Assembly (NCBI RefSeq): GCF_000002875.2
Contig: NC_009401.2
Span: forward strand, 447,843 to 511,842
DNA length: 64,000 nucleotides
Source of the DNA: Leishmania infantum JPCM5
Taxonomy: Eukaryota; Euglenozoa; Kinetoplastea; Trypanosomatida; Trypanosomatidae
Direction: 5' to 3'
In this document: positions 51,990-62,134 of the stretch, one piece after another
Layout: the number at the start of each line of letters is the position of its first letter
Numbering within the stretch: position 1 is the first letter of the stretch
Program-made: the position numbers and the translations under genes
Notes under the pieces: generated by a model
Told to the model about the DNA's origin: nothing
Database searches by the model: none
Seen by the model: the letters and a program-made list of their open reading frames with translations, nothing else

Positions 51990-53190
51990 ATGGCGAAAAC
52001 GCAAACCCGTGCCCCGATGCCCTCCCTTCCTCTCCCGAATAAGGGGGACTTCGGCGTGGCACCCGTGCGCAGCGCACCGCGTGAAGTGAGGAGCGGCTGG
52101 CCCACTTCCTGGAGGTCCTGCCGGGTGCAGGCCCGCTGCTGAGCGTGGTAGCGCTGCTCGGCAGGCTTTCTCACCGGTTTGCGCTACTCCGGCGACGTGA
52201 CGGTCCGCCCGGGCGGCGAGCAGCAGCAGGTGACTCGTCATCTGGGGACTGGCTCGTGGACGTGCCTTGCGCAGCGGACGACCCACTACTGGCGCTGCTC
52301 CATGCACGCCGTGTAGTGACTATGAATGGTGAAACTGTGTGTGCGGCCATGCGGCTGGAGGGGTGACGCGGAGTGGGCGCGTTGCGGGAACTGCTGAACA
52401 CGTGCCCGAGCGACGCGCTAGGCATGTGCGAGTCGATGTGTGGGCAGGCTGCATGCAGATTGCAGGCACGTGCCGAGCCCTGAAGCAGGCAGCGGGGTCG
52501 GTGATTCAGGCGGCATGCCGGTTGAAGGTCACTATCAGCCGCGACGAAGCTGACGTCGCCCCGCCTCCCCTCCCCGCAGGCATGCGTTTGCAAGGGTGGC
52601 TCACGACAGTGAGGCGGACGATGTGTACCATGGAGGGAAACAGCCGGCCAGGAAGCTGCGCGCGGCGTCAGCTGGACGCGTGGCAGCGGATCAGCTGGGG
52701 CGTGTCTTGTGACGACTGTGGCTCAGTGCCGGCGTCGTGATGGTTCCTGCTCAGGGAGTGTGATGGCTTCTCGAAGGGGCGTGGCGGCTGTCCTCCAATG
52801 GATCGCACTTTATTGCAGGGTGGGTCGATCGCTGGCCGCGTGCGTGAAGCGAGCGACACAGCATGCCGCCACGACGAGCACGCGATGAGGGCACGGCCCC
52901 GCCGACCGTGTAGGCTCCTTTCCTTTTTGTTTTCTTGTCTGCTGGAGCTGCGGCTCCCCTTCATTTGCATGGCGCCTCTGCCATCGCTGCTGTTCTCAGG
53001 GGCGATCCCCACACCGCCATGCAGCCAATGCGGAGCCACATCACTCCGTGACTCGCCGTCCATACGTGATTCTACACCCCGCTACATAAATTTCAGCGAA
53101 ACTCTCGCAGATGGGCCGAACCGTTATCCTGCACGCCAAACGCGAAGGGGCACAGCGGGCGGCACGGGGAGCTGAGACCAGAGGCTGGAA
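51990..53190. other. Non-pyrimidine island, possible gene or retroposon relic
   Basis: This stretch has balanced, GC-rich composition like coding DNA. One frame at about 52085-52366 reads as a Leu/Ala/Arg-rich chain (PLLSVVALLGRLSHRFALLRR) with no ATG start and a stop just upstream. Another at 52339-52740 is open for 133 codons. Neither links to a known family. A decayed gene or a degenerate retroposon of the short SIDER type are both possible; neither is shown. Confidence 0.25.
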
Positions 53191-53726
53191 GCAGAGGTGG
53201 CTCCGTATTCTTGTCAATACGCAAGCAGCGTCGTATACGCGTAGCCGATGCTCTTGAATGGTGCGCCCTCTGCGCCTGTCGGTATGACCACGGCGTTTAC
53301 GTCACGATGGCACATACACCGCCCCAGAAGTCGGATCGACGGCGACGAACAACATGCCGACTCGCTGAATGCCCTCGGGTACCCCTCTCTCTCTCGCCTC
53401 TTCCCTTCGTATCTCTCCTTCCCCGCCTTTCCTACTCTGTCGACGAACAGGAAGCGTTCGCCGCTCCCGCTGCCGCATTCTCTTCGCTTCTGAGGTCTGC
53501 GCGCGCCTGCCTTTCTCACCCTCCGGTGCGGGCGCGCATCTCTTGTGCTCTCTGGCTTCGTTTCTTTTTGTTGCTCGTGTGCGGTGCCTGTGCAACGCGC
53601 ATCGCTGTGGTTCCGCGTGTCGCCGCCGCCGGCGTCTCGTTTCCCCACTTTTCCGCTGCACGGGCTTGTGTGCTTTTACTGTGCGCCGCCTTGTGCGCTT
53701 CTTTCTTTAGTGCCCTTTGCAGTGAC

Positions 53727-53818
53727 CCACCACTCCTCCCCCCTCCCTCTCCCTTTCCCCTGCCGCACTTTTCTGACTTTCTAACCCTTTCCGTCTGCGC
53801 GCGTCACCGTTTGCGTAG
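53727..53818 (+). promoter_or_regulatory. Candidate trans-splice acceptor for hydrolase D
   Basis: A long C/T-rich tract (53727-53788) is followed by a short mixed stretch and TTTGCGTAG with AG at 53817-53818, 30 bases before the ATG at 53849. Confidence 0.5.
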
Positions 53819-53848
53819 TTGTGCGAAGGTGGTAGCGTTCAAGCTCAC

Positions 53849-56233
53849 ATGTCTGGCACGACGCTGTCTGCAGGAGTGCCGGGGCAGTCGGAAGGCGCGG
53901 CAAATCCTCATTCATCTTCCTTGCACGCTCCTCGCAGCGATGCAGGCGCCTCGGGTGGCGTGGCTGCTGCCGCCGCCACCGCCACTGTCGGCTCAGCCTG
54001 CCCAGGCGGGGAGCCACGGAAGCGGAGGCCACCGCGCGTTCCGCGTACACCAGAGATGGTGGTGAGAGTGCGCGACTGCCCCGCTTCCCATATGCAAATC
54101 GAAATCTGCTACCAGTGCTTCGGCAACCCCGATGATGGGCTGCCGGCGGTGCTGCTGATTGGCGGCCTCAACATGCAGCTCACCGCGTGGGATGAGTCCT
54201 TCTGCGAATCTCTTGTGCGTGCCGGCTTCTATGTGATCCGCTACGACAACCGCGATATCGGGTACTCCACCAAGATCGAAAACTGCGGTAAGATCAAGGC
54301 GCCGATGCTGCTGCTGCCCGGCCGCGCGGCCAAGTGGCTCGGCGAGGAGCTTCCTTATCAGCTGGAGGACATGGCGGCAGACGCTTGGGCGCTACTCGAT
54401 GCACTGCACATCCCATGCGCGCACTTATTCGGCATCAGCATGGGCGGAATGATTGCGCAGCTGGCGGCGCTACAGGCGCCGGAGCGGACGATTAGTCTCA
54501 CGAGTGTCATGTCGTCGACGAACGCGCCGGACCTTCCGCAGCCGGAGCTGTGGGTGAAACTTTGGATGCTGCGCCGACCGCCGCGCAACTGCACCGTCGA
54601 TGAGTTGCTGGAGTTCCGCGTCCACTCGCTGCGCCACCTCCTCCGCTACGCCTTGCCCCCCGACGGCGAGTACCTGAAGAGGCGGTTCTTGATGTCGCTG
54701 CGGCGTAGCTCCTACGCGGCCGGGTTAGTGCGGCAGGCCGCCGCGATCCGTCGCGCCGCCGGGCGCGATGCACTGCTGCAGCAACTGCACGTCCCCGCCC
54801 TTGTCGTTCATGGTGTGCATGATGTTGTGGTGCCACCGATGAGCGGCTATCGGACGGCGACGATGTTGCCGTATGCGCGGCTGCTCGTGCTGAAAAGCAT
54901 GGGCCACTATTTCCATCCGGCCTTCTTTTCGACCATCATCGCTGCATTTGTGGACATGGCCGCCTCGACAGATCCTGCGAAGCGATACCTGCGGCCGGCG
55001 CTGCCTTCCGCGAGTGCGCAGGAGCTGCCGATAACGGGCGGCGATAGCGCCGACGACCGGGGCGCGAGGGGGAAGTCAGCATCCGTGGAAGAGTTGGGCG
55101 CTGGCGATTACGAGGACGAGCCCTCTGGCGAGCCAGGCGACGCTATAGATCCGAAGACGCGCATGATGGCGTCACTGGGCGAATACATTGTTCCGGTCGT
55201 CGCAGATGCTGAGTCTCCGATTGGAAAGGCGGTCTGCCGGTCAGTCATGGTGGCCATACCGGGTGGCAACAGCAACCCAGCCGTGCCGGAGGCCGTCATA
55301 GTGGAGAACCTTTTTCAGCGTGATCCCTACGCAACGGTGAGCGTGCCGACACCAGCCATCGCGAAGCGGCCAGTGCCGTCGTCATCGCCCCAGTCCACAA
55401 AACAGCGGGCCGCAACTGCGGTATCCACTGGTGACGGGCTGATGATCGCTTCGTTGCAGGATGCCAGAAGAAAAGTGCAGTCGTCGTCGTCTCGTGCTGC
55501 CAAGCTGCGCTCATCTCCTCCGCCATCACGCATGGAAGGCGCTAAGCCGTTTGTGTCGTGCAGCCCCTCGCGCTGGCATGAGTTGGAGCCGTTCCCTCAG
55601 CGCAGGGCTGCTGCTGCTGCTGCTGTGGGCGGAGCTGGCACAGCGGAGCTCAGCGGAGGTGGGCGTCCTTCGGCTGAGAAGACGGCGACAGGGCTCCCCG
55701 GCTCTTCCTCGTCAGCATCCTCCTCGGTAGCTGCCCTGGCTGTGGAGACGCCCGCTTGCTCGGCCGGTAAAGGTGCCGGGGCGGCTGAGGCGCCGCTGTG
55801 GCAGCGATTTCCTCGCTTCCACCCCGTGGTGGTGGGAGTCACTGTGGAGGAGTACCTGCGCATGCACCCGACAGCGCAAAAGGGTAGCGGCATTACACCC
55901 GCCACTGCTGCGGGCAGCACGGTGGCTGCCGGAGCTGGAAGGGCGAGCGAGACGGCTGCAGCCGTCCAGGCAAACGCCGACGCGACACTCTCCGTTACCG
56001 CGGCGAATGGGGCAGCGGCGCCTCGTGATGCGGTTTCGGCAGCTTCACCGATGGTGCCTGCTGTTTCGGTCACCGGAGGCGGTGTGGGAACAGTCAAAGC
56101 AGCGCATGGTGAGTCAGCTTCCCACTCCCCCGCGTCCAGCGTTCCATCGGAGGAGCGACGCGCTGATGAAGCCTTCTTGCACTCCGAGGCGCCTCAAGAC
56201 GTTGTCAAGGCATCCTCCTTCACTTCCCTGTGA
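53849..56233 (+). CDS. Alpha/beta hydrolase, paralogue D, with long C-terminal extension
   Basis: A 794-residue protein: a polar Ala/Gly/Ser-rich leader (residues 1-65), a hydrolase domain (about 66-375), and a tail of more than 400 residues that is mostly Ala/Ser/Thr/Gly-rich and probably disordered. The triad is Ser197 (GISMGG), Asp325 (HGVHD) and His353 (MGH). Family blocks RYDNRDIGYSTK, YQLEDMAADAWALL and SMGGMIAQLAAL are kept, but the VGRCxSTG block of the three sister genes is replaced by a divergent sequence (VRVRDCPASHMQIEICY). In the tail, a short ordered-looking block (WQRFPRFHPVVVGVTVEEYLRMHP, shown here only in part: FPRFHPVVVG and VEEYLRMHP) near residues 652-674 may be a binding motif. 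The ATG follows a TTG-started extension of ten codons, which is discounted. Regulation or localisation by the tail is a guess. Confidence 0.83.
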   Translation: MSGTTLSAGVPGQSEGAANPHSSSLHAPRSDAGASGGVAAAAATATVGSACPGGEPRKRRPPRVPRTPEMVVRVRDCPASHMQIEICYQCFGNPDDGLPAVLLIGGLNMQLTAWDESFCESLVRAGFYVIRYDNRDIGYSTKIENCGKIKAPMLLLPGRAAKWLGEELPYQLEDMAADAWALLDALHIPCAHLFGISMGGMIAQLAALQAPERTISLTSVMSSTNAPDLPQPELWVKLWMLRRPPRNCTVDELLEFRVHSLRHLLRYALPPDGEYLKRRFLMSLRRSSYAAGLVRQAAAIRRAAGRDALLQQLHVPALVVHGVHDVVVPPMSGYRTATMLPYARLLVLKSMGHYFHPAFFSTIIAAFVDMAASTDPAKRYLRPALPSASAQELPITGGDSADDRGARGKSASVEELGAGDYEDEPSGEPGDAIDPKTRMMASLGEYIVPVVADAESPIGKAVCRSVMVAIPGGNSNPAVPEAVIVENLFQRDPYATVSVPTPAIAKRPVPSSSPQSTKQRAATAVSTGDGLMIASLQDARRKVQSSSSRAAKLRSSPPPSRMEGAKPFVSCSPSRWHELEPFPQRRAAAAAAVGGAGTAELSGGGRPSAEKTATGLPGSSSSASSSVAALAVETPACSAGKGAGAAEAPLWQRFPRFHPVVVGVTVEEYLRMHPTAQKGSGITPATAAGSTVAAGAGRASETAAAVQANADATLSVTAANGAAAPRDAVSAASPMVPAVSVTGGGVGTVKAAHGESASHSPASSVPSEERRADEAFLHSEAPQDVVKASSFTSL

Positions 56234-57588
56234 GAGCGACGGTGGAGGGGGATGGGGTAGGGGAAGTGATTCACTAGAAAGAGCGATATCTTTGTGAGAA
56301 GGAGGGGGAGGGAGGGCGTGACGTACGCGCAACATGCGTGTGTTAAGTCGCCCGCTCGCGCAGCTGCGATGGCCTATCTGAAATCGAACGTACGAAAAAA
56401 AAAACGTCGCACACGCACCCGACTCCGTCCTCGTGGATGCTGCGCACGAAGGAGGAAAAGGACGACAGGCCTCATGACCATACTCCCCCTTTCCTCTAAT
56501 GACATGTGCACACTATCTGCTGTTCGATCGCTCTTTCTCTCTCTCTGTGTGTGTGTGTGTCTGTGAGCTGATAACGCATCAAAGAGCACTACGAGAGTGA
56601 GAGACACAATACCAGGAAGAGCAGGAAAATAACAGCGACGGGCGAGGACGCACAGCAGGAGGGACCCACCACTCAGCTCCGATGGTGCATAAGAATCAAG
56701 GCCAGCCTCGAGCTCAACCGCTGCCGAGTGGCAAACTGCGCATCGCCTGGGGGCTGATGCCACAATATGCACAGGAGATGCGAGGCAAAGAGAAACAAAA
56801 TAACAGCTTGCTGTGCGCGCGCGTGCGCTCATGCCTCTTGAGACGCTTCGTCCTTCGTGTGCAACGTGTTGCAGGTTCGGTGCGTCTTCACAGCTTCTCC
56901 GCCATTCGTTCCCCCTTTTCTTCTTCTCTCTCTTTCCTGTGCTCACGTCTGTGATGGGTGCTGGCACTCGCTTGTCCCTGATACGCCGATGCATGCGATT
57001 GGCCCTCGCATGGTTGCGTATGCGTGCGCAGCGGTGGTCGTGTGCCTCCCTCGGGTATGCCTCCCACCATCAACACCAACTCCCTCATTCAGTTCAATCG
57101 GACATGCATTGCCGCTGTCCGCTTCTCTCGTTTTCCTCTTCTCCTCTCTTGATAGCCACACTTCCGCGCGTTCTTGTCGTTGAGCTTGTGCGCGCGTGTG
57201 CCGCTGCTTCCCTTAGTCTTTGTCCCCCCCCCCCGGCTATACCCGCTCGCCCGCCCCTCGCTTTCCTTGCTGCCGCTGCCGCCGCTTTTTCGACCGCCCA
57301 AGCGGCCAGTGTGGTGCTCGCGCCTCCCCGGGCCCACTGCCAAACACCGAAAACAGTGACACGTTTTCGGTCTTTTCTTTCGCCTCCTTTTTTTTAGTGC
57401 ACCCCACCCTCTCTGGCCTCCGTACGCTCCGCGACTTCTTCGCACCCACCCTTTCCTTCTCTCGTGCGTCTGCCTACCCAAACACCACGCCGCACGCCTT
57501 TATCTCTGTGTGCGTCCGTCAACATAGAAACAGCCACGGACAAAGAAGAGGCGAGCAACGACGACGACGACGGAGGTGCAGTTGGTTC
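56234..57588. other. Intergenic region, 1.4 kb
   Basis: No gene seen. It contains an A run at about 56396-56404, a CT/TG run at about 56530-56562, a C run near 57225-57234 and two pyrimidine tracts, the second ending at the acceptor of the next gene. Confidence 0.6.
57363..57397 (+). promoter_or_regulatory. Trans-splice acceptor for the PLAC8-like gene
   Basis: A T-rich pyrimidine tract ending in eight T then AG at 57396-57397 is the best-formed splice acceptor in the window. It gives a 5' UTR of about 190 bases and excludes the TTG at 57220 as a start. Confidence 0.65.
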
Positions 57589-59883
57589 ATGCAAGGGGGT
57601 GAGGGAATGAATGCCAACGGTGACGATGCAGACAACGCCGCGGCGCCTAGTCAAGGTCCGCGTCGCGTCGAAGCGCAGCATGCCTGGCGGGGTGCGGTGC
57701 CCACAGATGCAAGGAGATCGGATGCCTCAGCGGCGTTGCTAAAGACAATACCAGAATCGATGGCGGCTGTTCTGTCCCCGCCAGCGCTCGTGCCGCTGCC
57801 AGCAACGGCGGCAAGTGCAAGCTCGCCGGAGATGGGCACGATTGCAGCCTTCTTTCCTCAGTCTACAGCGCCCCCCTCCGGCGTCTCGGACCGCGAAGCG
57901 GATGATAGTGGCGAGAGCAGCGCTATCGCTAGCGCTGCAACGCCGCAGCGAAGGCGAACAGGCACCCAGGAGTGTGCCCTCAATGCTGGCCACCGCGGCG
58001 GCTCCTCTGACCCATCGCACCGCGCACCGCGCGCCCTCTCAGGTGGCAGGACGCCACAGCAACTCTTGCCCAACTCGGAGAGCGGCAGGGACCTCTCCTT
58101 CATGCCCACTAGCGGTGATGCCATTCCGGCTTTCAGAGCTTGCCCAGGCACGGCCAGCTGCTGTGCTGGCCCGGTCATTGGGCCACTGGAAATCCTCTCT
58201 GCATCTACTGCGCTGACAAAACTAGGGTCTGCCTCAACGCCCCCTTTAACATCGAGATCGTTGCTCTCCGCGCTGCACATCGTGAACGCGTCCACGATGC
58301 CTGACACCCCTCTCAGCGACACACGTGCCCACCACGACACGGCTGTGGAGGGCACGCCACCGATAGCGCCGGCAGTCCACGTTAACGGGCGGCCAGCAAC
58401 ACCACAGCATAATCAGGAGCGGCATCAGCGACCATTCCACACAGCCGATCCGCAGCCTACGGCACCGGATGCGGGCGCCGCAGGGGCGGCGATGCCTGAC
58501 ACGCCAGGTCAATGGCGGCTATCGCAGATGCAGTACCCAGGCCTGCATCTAGAGCAGCGCCCCAGCCGCTTCCTCACATCGACTCATAATGTAGATGCCG
58601 CCGTGCCCCGGATGACGGACCACATGCTCGTCAACGCGGAGTTTTCCGCCATGCAACTCCTGCCGGAGCGACGGGTCGAGTTGCCGAGCCGCGACACGGA
58701 AGCCGGTGGCGGTGTCGGCCGAACCGGCCCCGAAGCGCACCTACAGCAGCGAGCAATTCGCAATTCGGAGTCGGAGGCAGGCATTGGCTGGCACGATGCT
58801 GCCCATCTCACGCCCCTCTTCCGCGCCATTCCACCGGTGACTAGCACGTCATTGACAGGGGCTGCGTTTCTGCAGCAGGTGCGCATCGCCACCTCTGAGG
58901 AGCGTCGCGTGCGTCTTTTGTTCCACACTCGGCCGCGCATCCGGCTGAGGGATCGTCCGCGGATTGTGACGAACCCGGTGCTCGACCGGCCAGGGTGGGT
59001 GCAGCCGCTGTGCTACCCTACTCTCTGGATACCGTGCATGCGCAACACCATCTACTCGATACCGCTAAGCACAGTGATGCGGGCGCCATGGGAGACGGAC
59101 TTCTTCGGTTCAGCGCAGCCAAGCGTTGCGTTCTCGGCTTCCGAGACGTCGGTGCTGCCCGGCGAGCAGCCGCGACCCGACTTCAGCGGGGCTGCCCACG
59201 GCGGGTCGCGCGCATTGGGCGCCCCGCTGACGACCGCCATGCCGACTGCCCCAGCTTTCTACCACGTACCCATCACGGCGCCGCGGCTAGCGCAGTCAAG
59301 TGCGCACAATCACCGTGCTGATAGTGAGCTCCTTCTTCACCGTATGCCAGCCCCGCCGTCGTTGAACCCGCTGAGCGGCATCGGTGAACGCGCAGCGGCA
59401 AACTCGCACGGCGAGCTGCTCATCTCCAGCATCGAGACGGCCAGCCGGCCGGTGCGGTTCGCCCACAATTGTAGTCACCTGCTGTACCGCTGCTTCTGTG
59501 TGCGGTGCGCCATCGCTTCCCAGATGCAGGCGCTGCAGGCGGACGCCGAGATACGCGGCGCTAAGATGACACTGTTTCCGTCCTGCACCTGTCTGGGGGT
59601 GGAGTCCAAGTCGCACACCGAAATCTTGTCCACACTGTGTCTCCTCGACCTCTTCACGCTGGGCGCTCCGTTTGGTTGCTGCTGCTATCATGGACTTGGC
59701 TCCGCCTTGTACGGGTGGCACCTGCGCTACATGCTGCGTGCGCGGTATCGCATCTTCGCGTGGACTTCAATTGACCTACTCATCATGTGCTGCATCCCTG
59801 GCCTTGCGCTGGATCAGCAGGGGGCGGAGCTGTTGCTCAACGGCACGCCCGAGGCCACCGTAGGACTGCAGTTTATGGCTTAG
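57589..59883 (+). CDS. PLAC8-like cysteine-rich membrane protein
   Basis: A 764-residue protein. The first 500 residues are Ala/Pro/Ser/Thr-rich with no domain. A better conserved middle block (about 445-500, including RIRLRDRPRIVTNP and YPTLWIPCMRN) comes next. The C-terminal 140 residues (627-764) resemble the PLAC8 domain: clustered cysteines (CFCVRC, CTCLG, GCCC), two hydrophobic stretches, and RYMLRARYRIFAWTS followed by an Asp, a Cys-Cys and LALDQQGAELL. In PLAC8 proteins the matching part reads as R-x-x-x-R-x-x-Y-x-I-x-G, then D, then CaLCQE-x-x-EL. The usual CCxxxxCPC order is not kept exactly, so the match is divergent. PLAC8 proteins sit at membranes and act in metal handling, cell-size control or lipid-droplet and flagellar-base functions in different lineages. 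No specific role can be assigned. A second Met lies six codons downstream. Confidence 0.6.
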   Translation: MQGGEGMNANGDDADNAAAPSQGPRRVEAQHAWRGAVPTDARRSDASAALLKTIPESMAAVLSPPALVPLPATAASASSPEMGTIAAFFPQSTAPPSGVSDREADDSGESSAIASAATPQRRRTGTQECALNAGHRGGSSDPSHRAPRALSGGRTPQQLLPNSESGRDLSFMPTSGDAIPAFRACPGTASCCAGPVIGPLEILSASTALTKLGSASTPPLTSRSLLSALHIVNASTMPDTPLSDTRAHHDTAVEGTPPIAPAVHVNGRPATPQHNQERHQRPFHTADPQPTAPDAGAAGAAMPDTPGQWRLSQMQYPGLHLEQRPSRFLTSTHNVDAAVPRMTDHMLVNAEFSAMQLLPERRVELPSRDTEAGGGVGRTGPEAHLQQRAIRNSESEAGIGWHDAAHLTPLFRAIPPVTSTSLTGAAFLQQVRIATSEERRVRLLFHTRPRIRLRDRPRIVTNPVLDRPGWVQPLCYPTLWIPCMRNTIYSIPLSTVMRAPWETDFFGSAQPSVAFSASETSVLPGEQPRPDFSGAAHGGSRALGAPLTTAMPTAPAFYHVPITAPRLAQSSAHNHRADSELLLHRMPAPPSLNPLSGIGERAAANSHGELLISSIETASRPVRFAHNCSHLLYRCFCVRCAIASQMQALQADAEIRGAKMTLFPSCTCLGVESKSHTEILSTLCLLDLFTLGAPFGCCCYHGLGSALYGWHLRYMLRARYRIFAWTSIDLLIMCCIPGLALDQQGAELLLNGTPEATVGLQFMA

Positions 59884-60853
59884 TGGGCCCTAGGAGGGGG
59901 GGGGGCGAAGCGCGAGCGGGCGCAATCATGCCCTGCTTCTCACTCCCCCCTCCTCTCGTGCAGTGCGCACCTGTACACATGCATGCGTGTGACCATCGAG
60001 AGGTGCGGCTCACCCTCGAATAAGACAACGACATGTGTGCAGTTCGGCGGTGTCGCGCAGGATAATGAACGTATACATACACGTGCGCGCGTGTTGGATG
60101 CTTTTTGATGGATTTGGCATCCCTTGGCGCCAGTGAGCGCATTGAAATGATAGCGCGGAGAAGAGAAGCGCCGTGATAAGGGTTTGAGGGAGGGGGAGGG
60201 GTGGTGGTCGTGGTGGGGGTGGTGCGTACTCAGACGTAAGGGTGATGTGTGTGCATTTCCGCCAGCACTTCCCTCATATCTCTCTCATGTCTGCCTCCCG
60301 CGCTTTTTCTTCCTCTCCAAGTGTGTGGGGGCTGGATGGAGGCACTGTCTAGGCCGTCGCCCTGGCTGGGTATTGCGCGGCACCCCAACACACCCCAACG
60401 CGGCTTTTTGCTTCCGTCTGTCTGTCTGCTTGTACGTATGTATATCATCTGTGCGTTGTTGCACGCTCGGTTCTGGTTTCTGCCGTTGCCGATTCTCGCC
60501 GTCTTCGGCCATGGATGCGCTGGTGTGTGGCGGATGTCCTCATGGCGCGTTGTTTCTTGTACGCCTGATCGTGCTTTCCTTTGTGCTCGCGTGTGCTTTT
60601 TCTCGTGTTCGCTGTCGTACACGCGTAGCTGCGCGTTCTTTCTTATTTTGCTCATGTGCGGATGCATGCGCATGTGCGCGTAGGCCTGTGTCTGTCGGCG
60701 GGCCCGCGACCTGTGCTGGCTTTTGTCGGCCCCTCCCTCTCCGAACTTGCACACTATGTAATAAGCTTTTCCTTCTCCCCTCTATGCATGTGTGTGTGTG
60801 CGCTTCTTTTTCACGTTTTCGTTGCGGTTGCACCGATGCCTCCCCCTCCCCCT

Positions 60854-60980
60854 CCACACACACACACACACACATGCCCTACGCCCCACCTCTTCGGTGT
60901 TGCTCTCTCTCGCTGACGCACACAGACAGACACATACACACACTCACACACACTGCGCGCGCACACACACACACACACAC
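60854..60980. repeat. CA-rich repeat cluster
   Basis: Two (CA)n runs, 60854-60873 and about 60918-60980, flank a short C/T-rich stretch. The second includes ACAG variants and a GCGCGC junction. Confidence 0.8.
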
Positions 60981-62027
60981 CGCTGCGGACGCATCTCTCC
61001 CCCCTTTTCCTTTCGCCGGGCTCACATGATTGGCGTAGCGTGTAGTGCGCTGTATGTAAATATGTTGCATGTGTGGCGCATGTCGCACCTCCTTCACCTG
61101 GGTTCCCGCGCCCTCCTTCCCCACGCCTTTTATGGACTTCTCTCGGCTCCGCTGTCGGTCGCCGCTTCGTTGTTGTCACCCGTATCGCGCCTCTGCTCGT
61201 CGCCGTCTCGTTGACCATCTCTACTCGGCGTTTCTTCTTTGTTGTGTGCGCGGCTTGCGTCCCTCCTGTGGGCTCTTTCAGTAAACCGGCTCGCATACGC
61301 CGCACACACGCACACATGTGCGTGCACGCGAGCAGCTGTCGCAGCCCGCGCCCTTTCTACTGCTCCGCGTGCGCCCTTTGACCTTTCCCCCTCTCCTTCT
61401 TCTCCCTCTCTGCCTTTGGTGAGTCGCGCGGAGCTGCCTCTCCATGGGCGTCATGGAGCCACACCACTCCTCCTTCTCTGTCTTTGGCTGCTTCGCACAC
61501 CCCCTTTCTCTGTTCGTTGCAAGGCCGCCAGGAGTTTCGACGATGGCGCGGCAGAGAAGGGGTGGTGAGGATTACGGCTACCGACTGACACAGGAGGAGA
61601 CGCGGGATTGGCGAACTTGCGTTGAAAGAAGTTAGCGAGCAGGGTGCGCAGGGAGCGGGATGGGACCTGCTTCCTGCTCAGAAGGCGTGCTCACATGAAC
61701 GCAACATACCACGCGCCACCACACCTACTTGCGGAACGAAGAAAGAAGGTAACAGAATCGGACACTGCATGTCTGCGCGCATACATTTTCTTCACTGTGT
61801 ACAACCACACTATGTGCAGCTGGCTGTCACTGCCGCCCCCCCCCTACCCGGTGCTTTCCGCAAGTGAGGGCTCATGAAAAGCGTATCCCTGTGCGCCGTG
61901 CGAATGGCCAGAGGGAAGACATAAGCAAGACTCTATGACGGTGGGCACGTGTGGCGACCTGGAGCAACAGAAAATGTGCAGAGGGTGCGGACACGCGGGC
62001 CTGCTGATGAGCATCCTTTTCTTTCAC

Positions 62028-62085
62028 CCCATCTTTACTTTTTCCCGCCTCCGCATTCTCGACGCGCCCATGACTACACCCGCAG
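62028..62085 (+). promoter_or_regulatory. Candidate trans-splice acceptor for the last gene
   Basis: A C/T-rich tract (about 62028-62058) is followed by the first clear AG at 62084-62085. An ATG at about 62070 lies upstream of this AG and so would be removed from the mRNA, leaving the ATG at 62135 as the first start. Confidence 0.55.
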
Positions 62086-62134
62086 ACACAGAGACACCCA
62101 ACAGCCGCACGCACGCGCACGCACGCAGCCGAGC

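Larger units (their letters stand above)
50021..53848. other. Long intergenic region, 3.8 kb
   Basis: No confident gene. Pyrimidine-rich tracts lie at about 51190-51760 and 53380-53800. Between them two islands (about 50230-50640 and 51990-53190) lose the pyrimidine bias and carry short open frames, some protein-like but without ATG starts or recognisable domains. They may be gene or retroposon relics. Confidence 0.5.
59884..62134. other. Intergenic region, 2.25 kb
   Basis: No supported gene. It contains a G run near 59896-59905, CA-rich repeats at 60854-60980, a pyrimidine-rich zone at about 61080-61510, and the splice signal of the last gene near 62030-62085. ORFs across the CA repeats code for His/Thr repeats and are not credible. 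Confidence 0.6.
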
